A stretch of DNA of 64,000 bases from Novosphingobium sp. Gsoil 351 (GTDB lineage: Bacteria > Pseudomonadota > Alphaproteobacteria > Sphingomonadales > Sphingomonadaceae), in the NCBI RefSeq assembly GCF_009707465.1, contig NZ_CP046120.1, forward strand, positions 3,067,501 to 3,131,500, in the 5' to 3' direction. Made by a program: the position numbers and the translations under genes. Under the pieces are notes generated by a model. That model was not told the DNA's origin and did no database searches. It saw nothing but the letters and a program-made list of their open reading frames with translations. This document shows, one piece after another, positions 43,952-52,867 of this stretch; position 1 is the stretch's first letter, and every line of letters begins with the position of its first letter.

Positions 43952-44590
43952 ATGGAGCGGCTAAAGGTCGAGCAGCTCGTCCAGTTCTACGGGATCGGCC
44001 ACAGCCCGGTGCGAGAGGCGATCCTCCTGCTCTCGTCGAGCGGCCTGGTGATCCATGAGCATCTCAAGGGGTATCGTGTGGCGCCGGTTGGGCGCGACGA
44101 CTACGACGACGTGCTCGATGTCTACCAGCGGCTCTACAAGCTGACTCTGGGGATGGCGATGGAGTTCGGGGACGAGGCTTGGGAGGAGCGCGTCGTCGTC
44201 CAGTTGCACCGCTCGGCGAAAGTCCAACCGGTCGCGCCCGACGGCGATCCCGGGGTGCGCGAGCTGTGGCAACGCAATTATTGGGAGCTGCACGGGCAGC
44301 TTCTTTCGGGCTGCAACTCGCCCCTGATGTTGCAGCTGCTCGGCGACATCGGCTTTAGAGTCGAGCGCTACGTAAATCTATTCGCCGAGCTCGCGCACGA
44401 TGCTGGACGCGACGTTGGCGTCGAGCATCGCGCGATCGTGGAGGCCGCGCTGGCCCGCGACAAGCCGCGCGCGATCGCGTTGATCGGAGAATACTTCGCC
44501 AGTGCCCAGCCGATGCGGGATTCGATCCACCAGGCACTCGATCGCGCCGAGACGCGTCCGGCGCGCCGCCGGAACGTGGCTGCTATCTAA
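43952..44590 (+). CDS. GntR-family regulator, FCD type, probably 5'-frameshifted
   Basis: The frame from ATG 43952 encodes the second half of a GntR winged helix (MERLKVEQLVQFYGIGHSPVREAILLLSSSGLVIHEHLKGYRVAPV) and a helical FCD ligand domain (LYKLTLGMAMEFG, HGQLLSGCNSPLMLQLL, EHRAIVEAALARDKPRAIALIGEYF). The first helix of the DNA-binding domain is missing from this frame. RRDIVRG, the expected preceding motif, is readable in another frame up to 43939, and one extra G in the run 43936-43940 would join them. The regulator may thus be inactive. FCD members bind acids or sugar acids. It lies convergent with the glycoside operon, overlapping its last gene by 4 nt, and may have controlled it. Confidence 0.75.
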   Translation: MERLKVEQLVQFYGIGHSPVREAILLLSSSGLVIHEHLKGYRVAPVGRDDYDDVLDVYQRLYKLTLGMAMEFGDEAWEERVVVQLHRSAKVQPVAPDGDPGVRELWQRNYWELHGQLLSGCNSPLMLQLLGDIGFRVERYVNLFAELAHDAGRDVGVEHRAIVEAALARDKPRAIALIGEYFASAQPMRDSIHQALDRAETRPARRRNVAAI

Positions 44591-46539
44591 AGCGGGTCGG
44601 CTGGCGGCCGCTCGAGCGTCAACACCGCCTCGCCAGAGCTGAGCGCGCGCAACGCGATCCGCTGGCGCGCATCGTCGCGGACGATCTCGGCGGGAACGCC
44701 CTCGAAGCGCACAACCCAGCCATCCGGGTACTGTACGCGCGGAGCATAGATCACTGTCGCGCCGGCGATGCTCGCGTCGGCGGTGAAGCGCAACTCGAAG
44801 CGGCCGCTGTCGCGGTCGAACGACACCAACGCGGTGCGGCCCTGGACCCGCGGCGCGTAAGGTCGGCAAAACCCGCCGAGCGCGCGGCCGCCAGCGTCGG
44901 GGTGACGCGCATCGTCGATCTGATCGGCCGAGAATATCGACAGGTCCTCCTGGTTCCAGTTGTCGCCGATGCGCAAATCGTTGCGGTTGCTCGCAGTGTA
45001 GTTCCACTGGGTCGAATGTAGCCCGAGCGCGTCGATAGCGTCGTACATCAGGTCGAGCGCGGCTTCGTGTTGCGGCCACAAGCTGTCGCGTTGGCCCGCG
45101 GCCCAGCGGGCGTAGTCGGCCCCGCCGGCAAGATCGTAAGGTATCCCGAACTCACCGATCAGGGTCGGCGCGCCGCCGGGGAAGGCGTCGGCCGCGGACG
45201 CGATCCCGCCAAGCTCGTCGCGGAATCGTGCTGCGGTCGCCTCGAGCCCGTCCCTCGGCTCGAACCGTTTGAGATAGAGCGTTCGGACGTCATACCAGTG
45301 GCTGGCGTTGACGACGCGTTCGGGCAACTCGCGTGGGAAAAGACGGCCCGCCGCGTGGGCGAAGGCATCCATTTCGGCAAATACCGACCACGCCGGTTGG
45401 CGGCGGCGGATGGTCTCGGCGACGCGTGCATAGAACGGCGCGAACACGTCGTCGTCGAGCTTCACGTTGCGGCCGTTGCGCGCGGTGAAGGCGTCTTCGC
45501 GAAGCGCGACCGGAGCGCCGCCTTCGAGCCGGTAGACGCCTGCCGCCTCGAACGGGCAAGTCGTGCCGTCACGCCAGATCGAGACGCGATCGGGATTGAA
45601 CACCCGTTCGTCGGTCGGCGCCGCCGAGCCGTCCTCCTGACGCGTCAGCACCGGCACCGAGACGGCGCAGCCGCGAGCCAGGGCGAGGGCATCGAGCGGC
45701 GCGAGCGCAGGGCCGATCCGCGGCCGCTCGGGGTTGGCGGCGCTGGCAGCGAGATGGCGGTAACTGAGCGGTTGGGCCAGCCAGCCGAGCCCGGGCTCGT
45801 TTAGCGTGTCAAAACCGAGCACATGCGGCATGTGCGCCAAACGCTGGGCGACCGCGTCCATTGCGCCGAGGTAGTGGCCCTGGAGGAAGTCCTGCACGTT
45901 CTCGCCGTCGATCGTGAAATCCGGCGTCACCCAGCGCCCGGCCCAGAACAGCGTCCACATCACGCCGTTGGCGGGCAGGCGGTAGTTCGAACCCCAGCTC
46001 ATTTGCGGATAGGTCGCCTGGCGCTTTTCCGTGCTCGTATAGTCGTAGCGCGCCTGCATGACGTGCGCGGCCTCGGCGCTGGCGAATGCGGTGAAGTCGA
46101 GCCCGACCGACTCGAAGATCCACCCAGGCGCGCCGTCGCCGCCGGTCATCCGGCTCCACACGTCCTGATGGAAGTCGACGAACAGGTAGAGCCCGTGTTC
46201 GCCGGCAAGTCTCGCGACTTCGGCGAAGTAGTCGAGATAGACGTCGTCGTAGAGCCCGGGCCCAGCGTGCTCGACCGCTTCCCAGGTGGTCAGCAGGCGC
46301 AACGTGTTGAAGCCCCAACGAGCGATCCGCGCGAGGTGCTCGTCGGCCTCGGCCAACGGAAACGGCCGGCCGATGAACGAGACCTCGCGGTGGTCGGCAA
46401 AGTCACTGGGGAATTGGGTGCCGCCATCGGGGTAGGGGACCTTGCTGTCGCCGCCGAGGTTGACCCCGCGCAGCGTCATCTGCGCGCCGCTCGCATCGAG
46501 GAACAGCGATCCGCTCTGGGTGACGCGCTGAAGGCTCAT
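44587..46539 (-). CDS. GH5 glycoside hydrolase resembling steryl/ceramide glucosidases
   Basis: A 650-aa GH5 enzyme. It has GVNLGG, GFNTLRLLTTWEAVE, FVDFHQDVWSRMTGGDGAPGW, the acid/base Glu in FDTLNEPGLGW, HWYD, and the nucleophile Glu in IGEFGIPYD. A beta-sandwich tail follows. HQDVWSR-GG-GAPGW with a long insert before the acid/base recalls the GH5_12 branch (fungal ergosteryl-glucosidase and EGCrP glucocerebrosidases) rather than cellulases. No signal peptide is visible, so the substrate is probably imported. ATG 46539 overlaps the PhyH stop as ATGA. It would remove glucose from a lipid or sterol-like aglycone; the subfamily call is from memory of motifs. Confidence 0.85.
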   Translation of the reverse strand: MSLQRVTQSGSLFLDASGAQMTLRGVNLGGDSKVPYPDGGTQFPSDFADHREVSFIGRPFPLAEADEHLARIARWGFNTLRLLTTWEAVEHAGPGLYDDVYLDYFAEVARLAGEHGLYLFVDFHQDVWSRMTGGDGAPGWIFESVGLDFTAFASAEAAHVMQARYDYTSTEKRQATYPQMSWGSNYRLPANGVMWTLFWAGRWVTPDFTIDGENVQDFLQGHYLGAMDAVAQRLAHMPHVLGFDTLNEPGLGWLAQPLSYRHLAASAANPERPRIGPALAPLDALALARGCAVSVPVLTRQEDGSAAPTDERVFNPDRVSIWRDGTTCPFEAAGVYRLEGGAPVALREDAFTARNGRNVKLDDDVFAPFYARVAETIRRRQPAWSVFAEMDAFAHAAGRLFPRELPERVVNASHWYDVRTLYLKRFEPRDGLEATAARFRDELGGIASAADAFPGGAPTLIGEFGIPYDLAGGADYARWAAGQRDSLWPQHEAALDLMYDAIDALGLHSTQWNYTASNRNDLRIGDNWNQEDLSIFSADQIDDARHPDAGGRALGGFCRPYAPRVQGRTALVSFDRDSGRFELRFTADASIAGATVIYAPRVQYPDGWVVRFEGVPAEIVRDDARQRIALRALSSGEAVLTLERPPADPL

Positions 46540-47408
46540 GCGCGCTTGGGGATGATGCCCAGACGCTCGGCCCGTTCGCGCCACTCGAGGCCCGCGGCAT
46601 CGGGCCAGGGCTCGGGCTCTGGAATGCGCCCGCCCTCGAGCGGCCAGGTCACCGGGGTCGCCCCGCCATCGATCACTCCGCCGACCGGGATGGCGTCGCG
46701 GTCGACGCTAGGATGCGCGCGCTCGCCGTGGCGGTGCGAGCCGTCGGCGAAGTAGATCGCGGTGTAGACTCGGCGGGTGTCGCCGGAACGGTTGGCCTTA
46801 GCCATGTGGGTGGTGAAGCCGTGGTGAAAGATCACGTCGCCCGGCTCGCAGTGGACGTAAACCGGCGGGCGGTCGGCGTAGCGTTCCCGCAATCGGCTGG
46901 AGTCGCCGGGCGTGTTGAAGATATCGACGAAGTCGGCCTCATCGTGGTGGCTGCCGGGGATATAGCCCATGCATCCGGTAGCGTCGCTGGTCGCCGCGAA
47001 CGGGATCCAAACGGTCGCGGTGTCGCGCTCGGCGATGGGCCAGTAGGGCTGGTCCTGGTGCGCTTCGGTCTCGCGCCCGCCGGCCTCCTTGTAGAGCGCC
47101 TGGTCGTGCCACAGGCGGACCTTACTCGCTCCGAGCAGCGCCGCGGTCAGCTCGCCGATCTTGGGATGGAAGGTCAGCCCGCGCACGCCGGGAAAGTCCT
47201 CCCAGATGTACTGGCACTGCAGGAACGACTGCTCGTAGGGCGTCTTCTCGTCGAGCCTGCGGGTGTCGCCGGCCTTGCGCGTCGTAACCGCCTCGTCGAC
47301 CGCTGCGCCATAGCGCGCGAGCTCGTCCGCGGTCAGCACGCCCGGCACTTGGACGAAGCCGTCGCGGCGGAAGGCTTCGGCGTAGCGGTCGAGGGCTTCC
47401 TGCTTCAC
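46536..47408 (-). CDS. PhyH-family Fe(II)/2-oxoglutarate dioxygenase, tandem copy 1
   Basis: A 290-aa member of the phytanoyl-CoA dioxygenase family. FRRDGFVQVPGVLTADEL forms the N-terminal helix, the iron ligands are in EAHQDQPYW (H-x-D) and FHHGFTTHMAKANRS (distal His), and an Arg follows for 2-oxoglutarate (GDTRRVYTAIYF). Such enzymes hydroxylate unactivated carbons. GTG 47408 overlaps the copy 2 stop as GTGA. It is one of three adjacent but divergent paralogs and so probably acts on the same aglycone at another position or stage. Substrate unknown. Confidence 0.88.
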   Translation of the reverse strand: MKQEALDRYAEAFRRDGFVQVPGVLTADELARYGAAVDEAVTTRKAGDTRRLDEKTPYEQSFLQCQYIWEDFPGVRGLTFHPKIGELTAALLGASKVRLWHDQALYKEAGGRETEAHQDQPYWPIAERDTATVWIPFAATSDATGCMGYIPGSHHDEADFVDIFNTPGDSSRLRERYADRPPVYVHCEPGDVIFHHGFTTHMAKANRSGDTRRVYTAIYFADGSHRHGERAHPSVDRDAIPVGGVIDGGATPVTWPLEGGRIPEPEPWPDAAGLEWRERAERLGIIPKRA

Positions 47409-48214
47409 GGTCGCTCGCCGCCGACCAGGATAGGAAACTGCCGCTCGGGATCGTCCTGGCGAACGCGCTCGCCATTCTTGATCGCCTGAGCGCCGTCGGG
47501 CGCATACTGCAGGATGTAGGCCTTGCGCACGGTCCCGGGCTTGAGGTTCGGCCCGGTGCGGTGTGGGGCGAGGCTGGAGAACACGATCGCGTCGCCGCGC
47601 CGGGCCGGCGCCGGGACCGCGTCGGGCACGTCATCGATGCACTTGAGGCCGATCGGGGTCACCCAGTGCTCGAGCGTTCCGAGCTTGTGCATGCCAGGTG
47701 CGATCCATGGGCAGCCGTTCTCGGTGTCGACATCGACCAGCGGAATCCAGAAGGTCAGGTATTGCTGCGGATCGACGAAGGTGTAGCCGTTGTCCTGGTG
47801 CCACGGGAATTCTTGCGGCTTGCCCGACTTCTTGTAAACCGACTGGTCCCAGTAGAGCCGGACATCGTCGCCGATGAGGTCGTGACAGACTGCGGTGATC
47901 GCCGGGTGCGAGGCGAATGCGCGCAGGACCGGCGACTTCTTGACGATATGCCCGGTGAAGGTGATCGCGTCGGCCGCCGAGATCGCGTTGCGACCGCCTC
48001 TCTCGCGCAACTCGCGGTCGTGCTCGCGCTCGAGCGGATCGATCGCCGCCTCGACCGCGTCGAGCTCGGCTTGCGTGAAAGCGTCGCGGAGGACGAACCA
48101 TCCCTGCTCGTCGAACTGGCGTTTCTGCTCTGGGCTTACCCGGCGCAGATCGGTTCCGGCGTTCTGCCAGCGGAAGCCGCGGCTCTCGGGGTGGACCGTG
48201 TAGGCGGCGCCCAT
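47405..48214 (-). CDS. PhyH-family dioxygenase, tandem copy 2
   Basis: A 269-aa PhyH protein. FDEQGWFVLRDAFTQAEL opens the fold, the H-x-D motif is in FPWHQDNGYTF, and the distal His in FSSLAPHRTGPN with Arg following. The middle WIPLVDVDTENGCPWIAPGMHKLG is the family's lid region. Although the frame is open to 48988, the real start is ATG 48214, which shares one base with the previous stop (TGATG). All iron ligands are intact. It belongs to the glycoside operon and differs clearly in sequence from copies 1 and 3, so it is not a recent duplication. Confidence 0.88.
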   Translation of the reverse strand: MGAAYTVHPESRGFRWQNAGTDLRRVSPEQKRQFDEQGWFVLRDAFTQAELDAVEAAIDPLEREHDRELRERGGRNAISAADAITFTGHIVKKSPVLRAFASHPAITAVCHDLIGDDVRLYWDQSVYKKSGKPQEFPWHQDNGYTFVDPQQYLTFWIPLVDVDTENGCPWIAPGMHKLGTLEHWVTPIGLKCIDDVPDAVPAPARRGDAIVFSSLAPHRTGPNLKPGTVRKAYILQYAPDGAQAIKNGERVRQDDPERQFPILVGGERP

Positions 48215-49011
48215 CACGCCACCTCCAGCCGGCGCACCGGGATCCAGCGGTTCACATGGCTGAGCTTCTCGGCGACCTGCTCGTTCTCGGCGCGGGTGCC
48301 GGCGCGGGCGTAGTGATAGACCATCGCCGCGCGGCGCTCTTGCGCCACGTTGTCGGTCGACATGTGCATCAGGTAGCTGTGGAAGAACAGCACGTCGCCC
48401 GGCTCCATCAGCGCCGGCTGACGAGCAGAGTCGTCTTCGCTGATGATCTCGGTGTAGGCGCGGTTGGCCTCGGGGCGGCGGTCGGGTACGTGCTCGTGCA
48501 CCCCGTCCTTGTGCGAGCCGGGCAGCACCCACAGGCAGCCGTTGTCGAGCGTGGCGCGGCTGAGCGCGACCCACACCCCGACTTGCGGCTGGCGGTCGAA
48601 GCGGAAGTAGTAGCTGTCCTGGTGCCACGGCTGGCCGATCACCCCGGGGTTCTTGAAGATGAACTGGCTCTGGAAGCAATCGAGGTCGCCGCCGAGGATT
48701 TCGCCGACCCTGGCGACGATGGCGGGACTTTCCGCAACCTCGCGGGCAACGCCTTCGGCGTGGCAGTTGAAGACCTTGGCGATCTTGTCCTCGGGGTTGA
48801 CCGCGCCCGGGCTGGGCACCTTCTCCGGGAAGATCGCGTAGTTGGCGCCGGCTGCGTAAAGCGTCTCGCCCTGGTGGTTTTCGGGCGGATCGGCACGGAT
48901 CTGGCCGATCACCTCGCGCTCCATTTCCGCGACGACGGCCGACGAGACCAACCCGCGCTCGATGAAGAAGCCGTGCTCGTTCCAGCACTGTCGCCGTTCG
49001 GCGGGGGTCAT
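48214..49011 (-). CDS. PhyH-family dioxygenase, tandem copy 3
   Basis: A 265-aa PhyH protein with NEHGFFIERGLVSSAVV at the N-terminus, iron ligands in QPWHQDSYYFR and FFHSYLMHMSTDN, and lid region GVWVALSRATLDNGCLWVLPGSHKDG. GGAGAG precedes ATG 49011, the preferred start. It is first in the PhyH3-PhyH2-PhyH1-GH5 run. The 55-bp gap before it is very AT-rich (gatataatatgcaatatac), so a separate internal promoter is possible. It probably hydroxylates the same imported compound. Confidence 0.88.
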   Translation of the reverse strand: MTPAERRQCWNEHGFFIERGLVSSAVVAEMEREVIGQIRADPPENHQGETLYAAGANYAIFPEKVPSPGAVNPEDKIAKVFNCHAEGVAREVAESPAIVARVGEILGGDLDCFQSQFIFKNPGVIGQPWHQDSYYFRFDRQPQVGVWVALSRATLDNGCLWVLPGSHKDGVHEHVPDRRPEANRAYTEIISEDDSARQPALMEPGDVLFFHSYLMHMSTDNVAQERRAAMVYHYARAGTRAENEQVAEKLSHVNRWIPVRRLEVA

Positions 49012-49066
49012 CGTTCTCTCCGTAAATTCGATATAATATGCAATATACATAGCAAATCAGATAGAA
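49012..49066 (-). promoter_or_regulatory. AT-rich gap, possible internal promoter
   Basis: This 55-bp segment between the carrier and PhyH copy 3 is far more AT-rich than its surroundings (aatataatatgcaatatacatag type). On the minus strand TATTATAT could serve as a -10. The other gaps in this operon are of 0-10 bp. Confidence 0.4.
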
Positions 49067-50418
49067 TCAAGCATCCGGCGATGGCATGCGGGCATTGAGC
49101 TCCTCGACGATCGCCTCGTGCGTGCCGCGCTTGAGCGGGTAAGCGAGCATGATCAGCCCGGCGAGGAACACCCCAGCGCCGGGCATCCAGACCATGATCG
49201 CCTTGATCCCGGCGAGCGTTTCTGGGCTCTGGTCGGTGTTGGCGACGTAGCCGACGTGCTGGAGCAGCCAGCCGAACAGCCCCGCGCCTATCCCCAGCGC
49301 GGCTTTGAGAAAGAACTGGAACAACCCGAAGATGAACGATTCGGTGCGAGCGCCCGAAGTCCATTCGCCATACTCGACGGTGTCCGGCAGCATCGACCAG
49401 AAGGTCATCGCGAACCCGAGCGAACCGACGCTCCAGGCCACCAGCCAGATCGTCATCGACAGCGCGGAGCGGAAATCGAACGCCTGGAATATCGCGAGCA
49501 TGACCAGCGCCCATGCCACCGCGGCAAGCCAGGCATTGCGCTTGCCGATCGACTTCGTCAGCCATACCCAGCCAGGAATGATTGCGAGCCCCGAGACTGC
49601 CATGGCGGCAAGCGCAAAGCGCGCCGCCGCCTCGTCATGCAGATAGTATTTGAAATAGTAGAGGATCGATTTGCCGAGCGCGAACGTGCAGATCGACGCG
49701 ACTACGGTGGCGGCGACCAGCACCCAGAACGCGCGGTTGGGCGCGAGGCCTCGCCAATACCCGCCCAGCGTAAGGCGCGGTTCCTCGTTCGGGAGCTCCG
49801 CCGGCTCGCAGGTGATCGCGTAGACCAGCGGATAGATTGCCGTGGCTATCACCGCGAACACCGCCGCGGCATAGGTGTAGCCGTTCGCGGCGTTTCCATT
49901 GCCCAGCATGCCGACCAGGGGATAGGTGAAGTACGAAATCGTCAGCGCCGCGAGAACGCCGAAGGTCATCCGCCAGCCAGCCAGCGTCGAGCGTTCGTCC
50001 GAATTGTCGGTCAGACGCGCGTTCAGCGAAGTGTAGGGGATCGTCACTGCGGTATAGGCGAAGCGGAAGACGATGTGGCTCATCATCATCCATAGCGTCA
50101 GCAGCAGTCCCTCGAACGGCGGGCGCCAATATAGCAGCACGAACGATAGCCCCAAAGGGACGCAGCCGAACAGAATGTAGGGCCGGTAGCGCCCGCGGCT
50201 TGTCCGGGTGCGGTCCGCGATGCTGCCCATGATGGGATCGGCCAGTGCGTCGACGATCGAGGCGATCATGTAGATCAGGCCCGCGGTGGCCGCAGAGAGC
50301 CCGACCGCATCGGTGTAGAAGAAAAGCAGGAAGATCGATACGCTCTGCCAGTAGAGGTTCGAGGCGTAGTCGCCGAGCGTGAACCCGACCTTCCCGGCCA
50401 TGCTGAGGCGGTGAGCGG

Positions 50419-50422
<4 letters not shown>
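49067..50422 (-). CDS. GPH-type (glycoside-pentoside-hexuronide) cation symporter
   Basis: A 451-aa carrier of the MelB/XynB group: GYASNLYWQ-like start (FTLGDYASNLYWQSVSIFLLFFYTD), DPIMGSIADRTRTSRGRYRPYILFG between helices 2 and 3, TAVTIPYTSLNARLTDN, and SMLPDTVEYGEWTSGARTES in the second half. About 12 hydrophobic segments are present. These transporters import sugars or glycosides with Na+ or H+. ATG 50422 overlaps the esterase stop as ATGA, so the much longer open frame can be set aside. It likely moves the glycoside released into the periplasm by the TonB receptor across the inner membrane. Confidence 0.93.
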
Positions 50423-51954
<1,532 letters not shown>

Positions 51955-51964
51955 CGCCTGGGTG

Positions 51965-52861
51965 CTACACGGTTTCCGCAACGCGCGCTTCGGCTTCCGC
52001 AAAGCAGGCGCGCGCGACTTCGATCAGGAACGCGGATTCGGTCCAGCGGTCGCTCTCCTCGCGCCATTCGCCGTCGGGGCCGATAATCATCTTGGGGTAG
52101 AACGCGCGCGCGGGGAGCAGCTCAGGATGGACCGCGAAGTAATCCCCGCGCTCGGCGGAGGCGAGAAACCCCTCGCAGGCCGCGGTCCACATTCGCTTGT
52201 AGTAAGCGAGGTGGCGCTCCTCGGCGGGGTCGCTAGCGGTAAGCTGGCCAAAAGCGTTCGACGAGACCCTCAGGTGCATGAAGCGGGTCCGCTCGAAAAC
52301 CGGGCGCATTGCGGCGAACTTCAGCTCCATGTCGCCGTAGGTCAGCTCGTGACCGATGTACCAGTGCCCGAAGTCTCCGTTGAAACGCAGTTCGGGGAAG
52401 CGCGCGATGAGGTCGGTGGTGCGGCGAATGTCCTGTGTCATCGTGGCGCGATGGGTTTCGAGGTAGATCGGGTGACCAAGGGCCTGCGAAGCCTCGAGCA
52501 GCCCTTCGGCCAGCCGCGCGGCTTCCGCATCGTCCTCCAGCCCCGTGCCGAGTTGGACCGTTGTGCAGTCGCAGCCTTCGTCGCGCCACTTGGCGGCACC
52601 GTCGCGGAGCTCGGCGAGATCGTCGAACACCCGCATCAGCCCCGTCGGGATCAGCCCGGCGGTCAGTGCGGCGGCGGGCTCGAAAGTCTGGATCGCTTCA
52701 TAGCCAGCCGCCTTGAGCGCGATATAAATCTCCTCACGACTCCCCCGCGGCCCTGCCGACCAGTAAGGGAGATCGGCCGGGGTCAGGAAGCTGATTCCGG
52801 CGAGCAACCGCGGCCGCAGATCGCGGCCATCGTTGGTGTTCGGCGGGTTCGGAAACGCCAT
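51965..52861 (-). CDS. Sugar phosphate isomerase/epimerase-like TIM-barrel protein
   Basis: A 298-aa xylose-isomerase-like TIM barrel. Metal-site residues can be recognised in YLETHRATM (Glu), FNGDFGHWYIG (Asp, His), FMHLRVSS (His), and a late Glu. This superfamily includes sugar epimerases, isomerases and 3-keto-glycoside-processing enzymes, many in glycoside loci. ATG 52861 lies 6 bp after the TonB receptor stop. It has no signal peptide, so it acts in the cytoplasm on the sugar released by the glucosidases. The precise reaction cannot be assigned. Confidence 0.83.
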   Translation of the reverse strand: MAFPNPPNTNDGRDLRPRLLAGISFLTPADLPYWSAGPRGSREEIYIALKAAGYEAIQTFEPAAALTAGLIPTGLMRVFDDLAELRDGAAKWRDEGCDCTTVQLGTGLEDDAEAARLAEGLLEASQALGHPIYLETHRATMTQDIRRTTDLIARFPELRFNGDFGHWYIGHELTYGDMELKFAAMRPVFERTRFMHLRVSSNAFGQLTASDPAEERHLAYYKRMWTAACEGFLASAERGDYFAVHPELLPARAFYPKMIIGPDGEWREESDRWTESAFLIEVARACFAEAEARVAETV

Positions 52862-52867
52862 CTCAGA

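Noticed and set aside
47405..48988. Single 527-codon frame covering two PhyH genes
   Set aside because: Its first 258 codons are out of frame with PhyH copy 3, which carries the conserved iron ligands; the real start is ATG 48214.
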